In this document: positions 25,382-34,703 of the stretch, in pieces
How the letters are laid out: each line of letters opens with the position of its first letter
Numbering within the stretch: position 1 is the first letter of the stretch
Assembly: GCF_000696185.1 (NCBI RefSeq)
Contig: NZ_KK853997.1
Span: 6,603,851-6,665,864, forward strand
Direction of reading: 5' to 3'
Length of the DNA stretch: 62,014 bases
Source: Kitasatospora cheerisanensis KCTC 2395
GTDB lineage: Bacteria; Actinomycetota; Actinomycetes; Streptomycetales; Streptomycetaceae
Program-made: the position numbers and the translations under genes
The notes under the pieces: model-generated
What the model was told of the DNA's origin: nothing
Database searches by the model: none
The model's input: only the letters and a program-made list of their open reading frames with translations

Positions 25382-25871
25382 GCACCGTCGAGCGGGCCAG
25401 GGAGGTCGCGGCCGCCGTGCCCGACCCCGAACTGCCCATGCTCACCCTGGCCGACCTCGGCATCCTCGCGGACGTCGAGGAGCAGGACGGGACGGTCACC
25501 GCCTGGATCACGCCCACCTACTCCGGCTGCCCGGCGGTCGCCGAGATGGCCGGCGACGTGGCCCGGCGGCTGCGCGCGGCCGGGTTCGACCAGGTCGAGG
25601 TGCGGCTGCGGATCGACCCGCCGTGGTCCAGCGACCGGATCAGCGCGGAGGGCCGCCGCAAGCTCGCCGAGGCGGGCATCGCCCCGCCCGCCCCCGGCGC
25701 CCGGCCGCCGGCGGACTGCTCGCGTTGGGCCCGACCCGGCTGGCCGTGCACTGCCCGCAGTGCGGCTCCGCCGACACCGAGGAGCTCTCCCGGTTCGGCT
25801 CCACCGCCTGCAAGTCGCTGTGGCGGTGCCGCAGTTGCCGTGAACCCTTCGACCGGATCAAGGAGATCTGA
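25378..25871 (+). CDS. paaD: PaaD, iron-sulfur assembly protein of the phenylacetate epoxidase (frame broken)
   Basis: Required for maturation of the epoxidase, probably for loading metal or Fe-S centres. The N-terminal MIP18/DUF59 domain reads AAAVPDPELPMLTLADLGIL and YSGCPAVAEMAGDVARRL; the C-terminal zinc ribbon reads HCPQCGSADTEELS and WRCRSCREPFDRIKEI with four paired cysteines. One base is missing at about 25703-25712: the frame breaks after PAPGARP and resumes as GLLALGPTRLAVHCPQCG. Restored length is about 164 residues, normal for PaaD. It overlaps paaC (GTGA) and paaE (TGATG). Confidence 0.88.
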
Positions 25872-26938
25872 TGGCCGCCCGCCGCCCGCGGTTCCACCCA
25901 CTGCCGATCGGCAACCTGGAACGGCTCTGCGAGGACGCCGTCGCGGTGACCTTCGAGGTACCGCCCGCGCTGGCCGAGGAGTTCGCCTTCCGGCCCGGGC
26001 AGACCCTGACGCTGCGCCGGATCGTCGACGGCGTGGACGAGCGCCGCTCGTACTCGCTGTGCTCGCCGGTCGGCGGGCCGCTGCGGATCGCCGTCCGCGA
26101 GGTGCCCGGCGGGCTGTTCTCGCACTGGCTGGTCGGCGAGGCCGCGGTCGGCGAGACGGTCGACGTGCTGCCGCCCGGCGGCGCGTTCACCGCCGACCCG
26201 GCCGAACCCGGCGAGCACGTGCTGATCGCGGCCGGCTCCGGCATCACCCCGATGCTGTCCATCGCCGGCTCCGTGCTGGCCGGCCACCCCGACTCGCGGG
26301 TCACCCTGCTGTACGGCAACCGGCGCAGCGACACGGTGATGTTCGCCGACGAGCTGGCCGACCTGAAGGACCGTCACCTGGGCCGCTTCCAGCTGGTCCA
26401 CGTGCTGTCCCGGGAGAGCCGGGACGCCGAACTGCTCAGCGGCCGGCTCGACCCCGACCGGGTCAAGGCGCTGCTGGAGGCGCTGGTCGACGTCCCCGAG
26501 GTCGACCACTGGTGGCTGTGCGGGCCGCTGGGCCTGGTGGCCGGCGCGAAGGAGCTGCTGGCCGAACTCGGCGTCCCCGCCGGGCGGGTGCACCAGGAGC
26601 TGTTCCACGCCGAGGACGAGATCGCCGAGGAACGGCACCCGGAGCCCGCCCCCGACGCCGCCGCCAGCGAGGTCACGCTCGTGCTGGACGGCCGCTCCAG
26701 CACGCTGGCCCTGCCGCGCGACCGGTCCATCCTGGACGGCGCCCAACGGGCCCGCCCCGACCTGCCGTTCGCCTGCAAGGGCGGCGTCTGCGGCACCTGC
26801 CGGGCGCTGCTGTGCGAGGGCAAGGTCGAGATGCGCCGCAACTTCGCGCTGGAGGAGTCGGAGCTCGCCGCCGGCTACGTCCTCACCTGCCAGGCCCGCC
26901 CGGTCTCGGACCAGGTCACCGTGGACTACGACCGGTGA
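25871..26938 (+). CDS. paaE: phenylacetyl-CoA epoxidase reductase PaaE
   Basis: Electron-transfer component that passes electrons from NADPH to the PaaA di-iron centre; 355 residues. Order: FAD-binding domain (RRSYSLCSPVGG), NAD(P)-binding domain (IAAGSGITPMLSI, YGNRRSD, LCGPLGLV), and a C-terminal plant-type 2Fe-2S ferredoxin domain with the cysteine pattern in ACKGGVCGTCRALLC and a fourth in LTCQARP. It ends the operon 6 bases from the stop of a convergent flavoprotein gene. Confidence 0.93.
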   Translation: MAARRPRFHPLPIGNLERLCEDAVAVTFEVPPALAEEFAFRPGQTLTLRRIVDGVDERRSYSLCSPVGGPLRIAVREVPGGLFSHWLVGEAAVGETVDVLPPGGAFTADPAEPGEHVLIAAGSGITPMLSIAGSVLAGHPDSRVTLLYGNRRSDTVMFADELADLKDRHLGRFQLVHVLSRESRDAELLSGRLDPDRVKALLEALVDVPEVDHWWLCGPLGLVAGAKELLAELGVPAGRVHQELFHAEDEIAEERHPEPAPDAAASEVTLVLDGRSSTLALPRDRSILDGAQRARPDLPFACKGGVCGTCRALLCEGKVEMRRNFALEESELAAGYVLTCQARPVSDQVTVDYDR

Positions 26939-26944
26939 CCGCCG

Positions 26945-28078
26945 TCAGACGGCCGCCGGTTCGGGCCGCCGCTCGCGGAGCAGGCGGACGACCTCGTTGA
27001 CCGCCGCGCGGCCGGCCCGGTTGGCGCCGACGGTGGACGCCGACGGGCCGTAGCCGAGCAAGTGGATGCGCGGGTCGTCGGCGACCCGGGTGCCCGCCAT
27101 CCGGATGCCGCCGCCGGGGCCGCGCAGGCCGAGCGGCGCCAGGTGCGTCAGCTCGGCCCGGAAGCCCGTCGCCCAGATGATCGCGTCCACCGCCGACTCC
27201 TGGTCGCCCCAGGCGACTCCGTGCTCGGTCAGCCGGTCGAACATCGGGCGGCGGTTCAGCACGCCCAGCTCCTCGGCGCGGCGGTAGGCGACGCTCGGGC
27301 CGAGGCCGGTCACCGAGACGACGCTGCGCACCGGCAGCCCGGCCCGCACCCGCTCCTCCACCTTGGCGACCACCTCGCGCCCGAACTCCGGGGTGAACGG
27401 CCCCTGATGGACCACCGGCGGGGTGCGCGTCACCCACACCGTCGCGGCGACCGCGCCGAGCTCGGACAGCACCTGGATCGCCGACGCCCCGCCGCCGACC
27501 ACCAGCACGCGCTGCCCGGCGAACTCCTCCGGGCCGCGGTAGTCCGCGTAGTGCAGCTGACGGCCCGTGAAGTGCCCCGGGTAGCGCGGCAGGAAGGGCC
27601 GCGTCCAGGTGCCGGTGGCGTTCAGCAGGGCCCGGGTGATCCAGGTGCCGGAGTCGGTCTCCACCCGCAGCCGCCCGTCCGGCCGGTCGCGCACCGCCAG
27701 CACCTTCACCGGCCGCACCACCGGCAGCGCGTGCCGGGCCTCGTAGGCCGCGAAGTAGCCGGGCACCGCGACCCGCGCCGGGGTGGCCGGGTCGGTGGCC
27801 GGGAGGTCGAAGTCCGGCAGGTCGTGGAAGCCGTGCACGGTGGCCATGGTGAGGGAGGGGGAGCGGTGCGCCCAGGCGCCGCCCGGGGCGTCGTCCGCGT
27901 CCAGCACCACGAAGCCGGTGTACGGGGCGAAGCCGCGCCGGTGCAGGTGGTAGGCGGCGGACAGGCCGGCCTGGCCCGCGCCGATCACCAGCGCGTCGAC
28001 CTCGCGCGCCGGGTCGGGCGCGGTCTGCGCCGCGGGCGTCGGGCCGGGGCCGTCGATGGTTGCACCGTGAACAGTCAC
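26945..28078 (-). CDS. NAD(P)/FAD-dependent monooxygenase-like oxidoreductase
   Basis: Flavoprotein of 377 residues resembling class B flavin monooxygenases. Two nucleotide-binding motifs are present: VIGAGQAGLSAAYHL for FAD near residue 30 and VVGGGASAIQVLSEL for NAD(P)H near residue 190; IIWATGFR is the usual second FAD contact. GTG 28078 overlaps the stop of the ATP-grasp gene by 4 bases, so the pair is cotranscribed. The FMO fingerprint FxGxxxHxxxY appears in altered form (YPGHFTGRQLHYADY), supporting an oxygenase of the FMO superfamily. The substrate is unknown. Confidence 0.82.
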   Translation of the reverse strand: MTVHGATIDGPGPTPAAQTAPDPAREVDALVIGAGQAGLSAAYHLHRRGFAPYTGFVVLDADDAPGGAWAHRSPSLTMATVHGFHDLPDFDLPATDPATPARVAVPGYFAAYEARHALPVVRPVKVLAVRDRPDGRLRVETDSGTWITRALLNATGTWTRPFLPRYPGHFTGRQLHYADYRGPEEFAGQRVLVVGGGASAIQVLSELGAVAATVWVTRTPPVVHQGPFTPEFGREVVAKVEERVRAGLPVRSVVSVTGLGPSVAYRRAEELGVLNRRPMFDRLTEHGVAWGDQESAVDAIIWATGFRAELTHLAPLGLRGPGGGIRMAGTRVADDPRIHLLGYGPSASTVGANRAGRAAVNEVVRLLRERRPEPAAV

Positions 28079-28968
28079 GCCCGTGAAACATCGCCCCGCG
28101 GCCGGGTGTTCCCGGGCAGCAGGCGCAGGGCCGCGGCCACCAGCGCCTCGGGGCCGCCGGGGCGCAGCCCCAGGAACAGCCGGGGCTCGGTCAGCTCCAG
28201 CTCGATCAGGACGGGCGAGCCGTCCGGCAGGCGCACCAGGTCGACCCGGGCGTAGAGCAGCTCCGCGCACTGCGGGATCGCCGCCAGCACCCGCTCGGCG
28301 AGCGCGAGCTGGTCGGCGTCGGGCTCGCGGGCGACGTCCTCGAAGCCGCCGCCGAGCATCGGGCCGCGGCGCACCGCGTGGCTGAACTCCCCGTCCAGGT
28401 ACAGCAGCGAGGTCTCGCCCTCGTCCTCCACCATCGGCAGGTACGGCTGCACCATCGCGGTGCGGCCGGCCGCGGTGAGCGCGGCGACGTGGGCGAGCGC
28501 CTCGGCGCGGTCGGCGGTGCGCACGGTGTCCCGGGCGCCGGAGGAGACGGTGGGCTTGACCACCAGCTCCGGCCAGTCGGCGCCGGAGAGTTCCTCGCCC
28601 GGGGCGACCCAGACGGTGGGCACGATCGGCACCCCGGCCTCGGCCAGCTCGCGCAGGTAGGTCTTGTCGGTGTTGCGCTCCAGCACCGGCACCGGGTTGG
28701 CCAGCCGGGTCAGCGCGGCCGTCCGGCGGGCCCAGGCGAGGAAGGCGTCGCGGTGCAGGATGTAGTCCCAGACGCTGCGGATCAGCACCAGCTGGTAGCC
28801 GCTCCAGTCGACCGAGGGGTCGTCCCAGAGCACCGCCTCGGCGCTCACCCCGGCCCGGGCGAAGGCGGCCAGCACGGGGAGCATCTCCACGTCCTCCACG
28901 CCCCGGCAGGTGGCATACGCGACCCGGGGGCCGGGCGTCGGGAGAACGGGGTGCAGAGGGGTGCTCAC
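28075..28968 (-). CDS. ATP-grasp ligase-like protein
   Basis: ATP-dependent carboxylate-amine/thiol ligase-type enzyme, 297 residues, cytoplasmic. Features fit the prokaryotic glutathione-synthetase-like ATP-grasp family: SVWDYILHRDAFLAWA, NTDKTYLRELAEAGVPIVPT, the lysine in ELVVKPTVSSGARDT and the metal-binding end LIELELTEPRLFL. GTG 28968 follows AGGAG by 6 bases. It precedes and overlaps the flavoprotein gene; together they may make or modify a small peptide or amino-acid conjugate, which is inference. Confidence 0.8.
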   Translation of the reverse strand: MSTPLHPVLPTPGPRVAYATCRGVEDVEMLPVLAAFARAGVSAEAVLWDDPSVDWSGYQLVLIRSVWDYILHRDAFLAWARRTAALTRLANPVPVLERNTDKTYLRELAEAGVPIVPTVWVAPGEELSGADWPELVVKPTVSSGARDTVRTADRAEALAHVAALTAAGRTAMVQPYLPMVEDEGETSLLYLDGEFSHAVRRGPMLGGGFEDVAREPDADQLALAERVLAAIPQCAELLYARVDLVRLPDGSPVLIELELTEPRLFLGLRPGGPEALVAAALRLLPGNTRPRGDVSRA

Positions 28969-29008
28969 GGGTGCTCCTGGCAGTACGCGGGACGGTCCGC
29001 GAGAGAGG

Positions 29009-29055
29009 CTTCTACGCACCCGTGAGCAGTGTCAACCGGAATTACCGACTGTCGG
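29009..29055 (-). promoter_or_regulatory. candidate promoter and palindrome for the ATP-grasp operon
   Basis: Minus-strand TTGACA (29030-29035) and TAGAAG (29009-29014) are 15 bases apart, shorter than ideal. Ten bases upstream of the -35 box is CCGACTGTCGG (29045-29055), a perfect 5-base inverted repeat around T with flanking ATT/AAT, a possible binding site for a dimeric regulator. Confidence 0.4.
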
Positions 29056-29097
29056 ACAATCTGATCGTGTCGTGGTCGAAGCGGTGCTCAGTCGCGC

Positions 29098-29469
29098 TCA
29101 GTCGAGCGGAGCGATGACCGCCGCGGTGCCGTACGCGCACACCTCGGTGCCCACGTCGGCGGCCTCCGTCACGTCGAAGCGCATCATCAGCACCGCGTTG
29201 CCGCCGCGCGCCCTGGTCTGCTCGACCAACCGCTCCATCGCCTGGTTCCGGGTCTCGACGAGCGTCTTCGTCAAACCCTTCAACTCGCCGCCCATCAGCG
29301 ACTTCAGGCCCGCGCCGATCTGCGAGCCGATGTGGCGCGAACGCACCGTCAGACCGAAGACCTCGCCGATCACCCGCTCGACCTTGTGGCCCGGCACGTC
29401 GTTGGTGGTGACGACCAGCACACCGCCGGCCGGGTCCTGCCCGCCACCGAAATCGTTCAGTTCACTCAT
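29098..29469 (-). CDS. YbjQ-family protein
   Basis: Small cytoplasmic protein of 123 residues of the YbjQ (heavy-metal-binding-domain-like) family, forming pentameric rings in known structures, role unclear. VLVVTTNDVPGHKVERVIGE, GLTVRSRHIGSQIGAGLKSL and GGNAVLMMRFD are conserved hallmarks. ATG 29469 is natural. Monocistronic, between the ATP-grasp promoter and the divergent acidic protein gene. Confidence 0.88.
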   Translation of the reverse strand: MSELNDFGGGQDPAGGVLVVTTNDVPGHKVERVIGEVFGLTVRSRHIGSQIGAGLKSLMGGELKGLTKTLVETRNQAMERLVEQTRARGGNAVLMMRFDVTEAADVGTEVCAYGTAAVIAPLD

Positions 29470-29613
29470 GGCTCCACCTTCTGCCACCGTTCGGCCCGAA
29501 CACCGGCACGGCACGCCGGGAAATCGCTTTCCGCCCTGCCCCGGCCGGCCCCTCCGGCAGCCGGATTCCGAGAGCTGCTGGACGCCGGACCCCGGGTTTG
29601 TCAACCTTGTCGC

Positions 29614-30531
29614 ATGGGCGAGCGAAACGATCATCCACAGGGCCCCGACGCGGCGGAGGACTCCGGCGCGCAGGAGATCGAGGCCACGGTGGTGCTGGGC
29701 ATCCGGATCACCGACTGGCCGGCACTGCGGGCCGCCGCACGCGCGGCCGTCGAAGACCTGGACTTCGCCGGGATCGACCCCGAGGGCCAGCGCGGCCAAC
29801 TGCTGCGCGAAGTCTCCGAAGACCCCAACGCCGCCCTCGGCGCGCTGCTCCACCCCGACCGGCTGGTCGCCGCCATCCCCGGCATCGAAGCCCTCGGCGG
29901 CACCCTGGAGATCAGCGTCACCGACGACTTCGCCCCCGACTTCGCCGCACTCTTCCCGCTCGACGACGACAGCGACACCGGCGACTGGACCCTCACCCCG
30001 CGCACCGCCTGCCTGCTGCACACCCAGCTGATCAGCCTCTCCGACGCCGCCTACGAAGACCTCGACGAACACGGCGACGACCCCGTCACCGTCGCCGACG
30101 AGGGCGACTGGTCGGTCTTCGGCCGCCTCCAGCAGCGCACCTGGAACCTGCACCGCGGCTGGCGGCGCGCCTTCGCCCGGGCCTTCGACGACCTCGCCGA
30201 CGACCTCGCCCTCGGCGAATGGCCGCTGCCCCGCAGCCTCGCCGAGGACGTCGCGCTGCGCCTCGCGCTGGCCGACGCCCGCGCCCTGCTCGGCTCCCAA
30301 CCCGAGTCGGTGGCCGACATGATGGGCGACCTGCCCGCCGACCTGTACGACTACGACTGGGACGGCTGCGCGGACGAACTCTTCGGCGTCTACGGCCCCG
30401 AGGAGACCGAGGACGACCTCGACGCCGGGCGGCGGATCGACCGGCTGCTCGCCGCCACCCACCCCGAGGGCTGGTTCCTCGGCTACGAGGACGCCGAGGA
30501 ACGCGACCCCGAGCGGGGCTACCGGCGCTGA
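29614..30531 (+). CDS. acidic hypothetical protein
   Basis: Cytoplasmic protein of 305 residues, strongly acidic, with no motif I recognise. It shows several Asp/Glu-rich stretches (LFPLDDDSDTGDW, EDLDEHGDDPVTVADEGDWS, YDYDWDGCADELFGVYG) and aromatic clusters, and no export signal or membrane segment. It precedes the peptidyl-tRNA hydrolase gene by 17 bases on the same strand and is probably cotranscribed. A small actinobacterial family; function unknown. Confidence 0.7.
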   Translation: MGERNDHPQGPDAAEDSGAQEIEATVVLGIRITDWPALRAAARAAVEDLDFAGIDPEGQRGQLLREVSEDPNAALGALLHPDRLVAAIPGIEALGGTLEISVTDDFAPDFAALFPLDDDSDTGDWTLTPRTACLLHTQLISLSDAAYEDLDEHGDDPVTVADEGDWSVFGRLQQRTWNLHRGWRRAFARAFDDLADDLALGEWPLPRSLAEDVALRLALADARALLGSQPESVADMMGDLPADLYDYDWDGCADELFGVYGPEETEDDLDAGRRIDRLLAATHPEGWFLGYEDAEERDPERGYRR

Positions 30532-30548
30532 ACTGGCATGCTGGGTGG

Positions 30549-31326
30549 GTGAGCTCACCCACCGACGCGCCGAACGAGACCTCCACGCCGGCCCCCGCTC
30601 CCGCCGCCCGCCGGCGGTCGGCGGCGGCGCCGAGGAGCGGGACACCCACGACCAGTACGTGCTGCCGCTGGTGGTCCGCCTGGAGCGGACCGACCCGCCC
30701 GGCCGGACGGACGCCCTGGAGACCTCGGCCCGGGCCGTGCTCACCCTGCTCTCCGACCCGCGGGTCACCGCCCCGACGGCGCGTGGGCGGAGCGCGTCAA
30801 GGCCTGGGAGGACGCCCGGATCCGCAAGGTCGTCCGGCGCGCCCGCGGCGGCGAGTGGCGCAAGGCCGGCGAACTGCCCGGCATCACCGTCACCGGGGAG
30901 AGCGCCGAAGTCCGGGTGTTCCCGCCGATCCCGCTGGACGGCTGGCCCAAGGAGCTCGCCAAGCTCCAGGTCTCCGGCACCGAACTCGACGACCCGGCCC
31001 CGCCCGGCCCCGCACCCGAGGGCGTCCCCGTGCTCTGGCTCAACCCCGAACTGGAGATGAGCGCCGGCAAGACCATGGCGCAGACCGGCCACGCCGCGCA
31101 GCTCGCCTGGTGGGAGCTGGACGACGCGCAGCGCAAGGAGTGGGCGGAGAGCGGTTTCCGACTGGCCGTCAGGAAGGCCTCCGCCGCCGACTGGCCCGCC
31201 CTCACCGACGGCCGTTTCCCGGTCGTCCGCGACGCCGGCTTCACCGAGATCGCCCCCGGCAGCTGCACCGTCGCGGTCGAGGGCGGAACCCACTACTGCC
31301 CCACCCCGCGCCTCCCGCGCCCCTGA
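30549..31326 (+). CDS. PTH2-family peptidyl-tRNA hydrolase (two frame breaks)
   Basis: Would recycle stalled peptidyl-tRNA. The C-terminal half has the PTH2 core, KTMAQTGHAAQLAWWELDD, and GSCTVAVEGGTHYCPTP. Reading from GTG 30549 (SSPTDAPNETSTPAP), two single bases appear missing: one at about 30595-30640, after which the frame reads EERDTHDQYVLPLVVRLERT, and one near 30775 (PRVTAP then DGAWAERVKAWEDA). Restored length is about 258 residues, long for PTH2 because of an N-terminal extension typical of actinobacterial members. It follows the acidic protein gene closely. Confidence 0.78.
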
Positions 31327-31378
31327 CCGCGCCGGGCCGACCCGGCCGGCCGCAGGGAGCGTCAACTGCCCGGCGCGG
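31327..31378. terminator. possible long-loop hairpin between convergent genes
   Basis: CCGCGCCGGGC (31327-31337) is complementary to GCCCGGCGCGG (31368-31378), 11 base pairs with a 30-base loop, between the PTH2 and PdxH stops. Confidence 0.45.
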
Positions 31379-31414
31379 GAGGCGCGGTGAGGCGGTGCGC
31401 GGCGGGGGAGGGGG

Positions 31415-32068
31415 TCAGGGCCAGAGCCGGCCGCGCGTCCAGCCGTCGCCGTGGCGCTCGTAGCGCAGGCGGGTGTGCTTGCGCTGCTTGTCGGCCTGCC
31501 AGAACTCGACCCGCTCGGCCCGCACGGTGTACAGCGTCCACTCGGGCACGACGAGACCGGGCTCGCGGGTGACCCGGTCGAGCGCCTGCTCGGTGGCCAG
31601 GTCGAGTTCGCGGCGGTCGTCCAGCGGGCTGCTCTGCCGTCCGGCCACCGCCTCGGCGCGCGACCCCGGCGAGCGGGCCAGGAAGTCCGCCGCGCTGTTC
31701 TCCGCCGACTCCGGCTCCACGGGGCCGGTGACCCGGATCTGCCGGGCCTGCTGCGGCCAGTAGAACGACAGTGCCGCGACGGGGTTCTCGGCCAGCTCGC
31801 GGCCCTTCGGGCTGGAGCTGTTCGCCGCGAACTGCCAGCCGCCGCTGTCGACGTTCTTCAGCAGCAGCGCCCGCGAGGACGGCACGCCGTCGGCGCCCGC
31901 GGTCGAGAGGACCATCGCGTGCGGCTCCCGGACCCCGGCCTCGACGGCCTCCGTCAGCCAGTCGACGAACAGCGTCTCGGGCCGCTCCGGAGCGCTGTCC
32001 GGCTCGAACACCGGCAGCTCGCCGGCGAATACCGGGAGGCTGCGCAGGTACTGCCTGATATCCGTCAT
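31415..32068 (-). CDS. pdxH: pyridoxamine/pyridoxine 5'-phosphate oxidase
   Basis: FMN enzyme that makes pyridoxal 5'-phosphate; 217 residues, standard size. Recognised from the FMN-binding stretch SSRALLLKNVDSGGWQFAAN, NPVAALSFYWPQQARQIRVTG, and the C-terminal dimerisation region EFWQADKQRKHTRLRYERHG ending in WTRGRLWP. It is divergent from the FomA-like kinase gene at the left end of the phosphonate cluster, and is more likely a housekeeping neighbour than a cluster member, although the cluster does include a PLP-dependent aminotransferase. Confidence 0.87.
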   Translation of the reverse strand: MTDIRQYLRSLPVFAGELPVFEPDSAPERPETLFVDWLTEAVEAGVREPHAMVLSTAGADGVPSSRALLLKNVDSGGWQFAANSSSPKGRELAENPVAALSFYWPQQARQIRVTGPVEPESAENSAADFLARSPGSRAEAVAGRQSSPLDDRRELDLATEQALDRVTREPGLVVPEWTLYTVRAERVEFWQADKQRKHTRLRYERHGDGWTRGRLWP

Positions 32069-32314
32069 GAACGATCCTCTCCCACCCAGTCCGGCGCATG
32101 TCCGACCATTTCGATCACGCGGGACAAAAGGCTCTGTGAGCTGTCGTGGCGCCCCGGTCGAAGCTAAGGTGACTACGTCGGCGCGCGCGGCTCAGACTAG
32201 CAAACCGGCCGATCCCCACTGCCGTCTGACGACGGGTCAGGGAATCGGCGCCCCTCGTCCCGGCCGGGCCCGCCGCCCCATTTGGCACCGCTCGTCCGGC
32301 AATGAGGATCGGGG

Positions 32315-33193
32315 ATGAAGATGGCCCATGCGCGCGTGACGGTTTCCGAGGGGGAATCCGCCGAGCAGACCCGGTGGACCGGTGGGAGGGCCGAGGCGCC
32401 GGACCTTTCCGTCATCAAAATCGGCGGAAGCCTGGTGTCGCAGAAAGACCGGGCGGGGCACCTCGATCTCGACCTGGTGGACCGGTACGCCCGGCTGATG
32501 GCCGAACTGTGGACGACGGCGCCGGGAAAAGTGGTGCTCGTCGTCGGCGGCGGGGCGATCGGGCACGGGGCCGTGCGGGAATTGGACCCGGGGGACCGGT
32601 TCGCCGCACTCGGCCTCACCCGGGCCACGTTCACCGTCAAATGGGCGTGGGTGGAGGCCCTGTCCCGGCACGGGGTCCCGGGCTTTCCGGTGCAGGTGGG
32701 AGGCCTGTGCGTGCTGCGGGACGACCGGCCGGCGGCGCAGCTCGGAGCGGTGGAGGAATTGCTGCGGACCGGCTGCCTCCCGGTGCTTTCCGGCGACTGC
32801 GTGATGACGCCGGAGGGGCGGCTGGAGGTGTTCGGCAGCGACCGCGTGCCCGAGATATTCCTCGGCGCGGAACGGACGTTCCGGAGAATCCGGGTGGCCG
32901 TCCTCACCGACGTTCCCGGAGTGCTCCGGGACGGCCCCGGCGGAAACCGGACCATTCCCTTCATCGACGCCGACGACCCGGAGGGCGCCCGCACGCACAT
33001 CTGGGCGGCCGCCGCCCACGACACCAGCGGGGCGATGGCGGGCAAGGTGGCTTCGCTCCAGGAACTCGCCCGTTCCGGCGCGGAATGCGTCATCCTGCGC
33101 GGCGCCCCCGACATGGCGGGCCTGGACTTTCTGGTGCAGCCGATGTCGGCCTGGTCGGAGGGAATTCCGCGGACGCTGATCGCACGCCGATAG
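32315..33193 (+). CDS. FomA-like phosphonate kinase (amino acid kinase superfamily)
   Basis: Kinase expected to phosphorylate a phosphonate as self-protection, like FomA on fosfomycin; isopentenyl phosphate kinase is the nearest other subfamily. Residues 31-44 read LSVIKIGGSLVSQK (P-loop-like Lys and Gly-Gly), then VVLVVGGGAIGHGAVRELD, PVLSGDCVM, FGSDRVPEIFLG, VAVLTDVPGVL and HDTSGAMAGKVASLQELA with the second Lys. The whole colinear pattern follows FomA, including the GHGAxR and SDRVPE stretches. 292 residues. ATG 32315 (GAGG 7 bases before) or ATG 32321. It starts at the far left end of the cluster, convergent with the CxPxR hydrolase gene. Codon use is a little less GC-biased than in its neighbours. 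Confidence 0.85.
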   Translation: MKMAHARVTVSEGESAEQTRWTGGRAEAPDLSVIKIGGSLVSQKDRAGHLDLDLVDRYARLMAELWTTAPGKVVLVVGGGAIGHGAVRELDPGDRFAALGLTRATFTVKWAWVEALSRHGVPGFPVQVGGLCVLRDDRPAAQLGAVEELLRTGCLPVLSGDCVMTPEGRLEVFGSDRVPEIFLGAERTFRRIRVAVLTDVPGVLRDGPGGNRTIPFIDADDPEGARTHIWAAAAHDTSGAMAGKVASLQELARSGAECVILRGAPDMAGLDFLVQPMSAWSEGIPRTLIARR

Positions 33194-33222
33194 CCGCCGC
33201 CCGGCGGCCCGGCCGCGGAAAC

Positions 33223-34703
33223 TCAACGCCGGGCGGCCCGGTCGCGGTTTCCGGGCGGCCGGGACGCCCGGCGTTCGTGCTTCTCCAGCAACTCGGCGTG
33301 GTATTCGAGAACGCGGCGGAATTCCGGCAGCCGGGAGAGGTCGCGGAGCTCGCCCGGATCCTCCTCGCGGTCGAACAGCAGCGGGTCGAGCGCCGGGAAG
33401 TGGACGTAGCTGTGCCGCGCCGTCCGGACGACCGTGAGGCGGCACTCCTCGGGGCGCAGCCCCAGCTCCCGCTCCGGCCGGCCCGTCGACCCGTCCCGGA
33501 AGTCGAACTCCTGGACGGCGGCCGGGCGCGAGCCCGCAGCGCCGGCGCCCGGCGGGAGCAGCGGCGACCCGTGGCCGTGCGGCAGCTGCGGGACGCCGGC
33601 CCAGTCGAGCACGGTGGCGGTGACGTCGACGGACTCGGTGGGGCCGGTCACCACGGACCCGCCCGGGCGGCCGGGGTGACGGACGATCAGCGGGATCCGG
33701 TAGGCGGTCTCCCGGAAGCCGCCGGTGCCGAGGCTCCAGTGGTCGCCCAGGGTGTCGCCGTGGTCGGCGGTGAAGACCACCAAGGTGTCCCGCTCACGGC
33801 CGAGTTCGCGCAGCGCGGACATCAACCGGCCGACGTGGTGGTCGAGTTCGGCGACCAGCCCGAGGTACGTGGCGCGGTGCCGGGCGACCGCCTCGTCGGT
33901 CAGGTCCGCGGCCGCGGTGTCGAGGCAGTCGCGGCCGAGCCAGTACCGCAGGAACGGGTGGCGCTCCGCCTCGGCCGCCGCGCTCACCAGCCGGTGCGGG
34001 GACGCCATCAGCGACGGGTCGTAAGCGGCGTGGTACGGCGCGGGCGCCACCCACGGCGGATGCGGGCGCAGGAAGGTCGCGACGATGCACCAGGGTTCGT
34101 CCTGGCGCTCCGTCATGCACGCGATGGTGCGGTCGGCGACGAACGCGGTGTCGCTGAGCCGGGCCGGGTAGCGGGCCAGGTTCCGGGTGCCGGGGGCCGG
34201 CCGGAGGATGTCCACGGGGTTCGCGGGGACGGGCCGGCCGTTCGCCGCGAGGTGGCCGAGCCACTCGGCGAGCCCCGCGTCGCTCAGGTTGAACCTGGTG
34301 TGCCAGGAGAAGCCGTCCGGGACGGTCTCCCGGCCGTCCTGCGGCGCGACGGTGTCCGTGTAGCCGACCACGTGGCAGCCGGTGCCGGCCTCGGTGAGGT
34401 GCGCGGCGATCGTGGGCGTGCCGGCGGCGACCGGCGTGCGGTTGTCGAGCATGCCGTGCGCCGACTGGTACCGGCCGGTCAGCAGCGAGGCCCGGGCCGG
34501 CCCGCACGGGGCGCACACCGAGTAGTGCCGGTCGAAGCGGGTGCCCTGCCGCGCCAGCGCGTCCAACTCCGGTGTCCGGGCGAGCGGATGGCCGTAGCAG
34601 CCGAGCACGTCGGCGCGGAGCTGGTCGGCGACGACGAGCAGGACGTTCCGGCGGCCCGCCCCGCCCGGGCCGGACGGCGCGGGCCCCGGTCAGCGGTAGG
34701 CAC
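33223..34703 (-). CDS. sulfatase-fold hydrolase, phosphonate monoester hydrolase-like (frame broken near start)
   Basis: Alkaline-phosphatase-superfamily hydrolase with the formylglycine motif CxPxR as CGPAR in SVCAPCGPARASLLTG, metal-binding Asp early (NVLLVVADQLRADVLG) and the ADHGDTLGDHWSLGTGGFRE stretch that resembles phosphonate monoester hydrolase/phosphodiesterase more than aryl sulfatase. GTG 34703 starts within the end of the exporter gene; the frame breaks near 34645-34660 (one base missing) and resumes as RRNVLLVVADQ. Without that correction the only in-frame start (GTG 34608) would remove the first metal ligand. In this cluster it could cleave an ester or CMP group from a phosphonate, the role FomD has in fosfomycin biosynthesis (inference). 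Confidence 0.78.
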
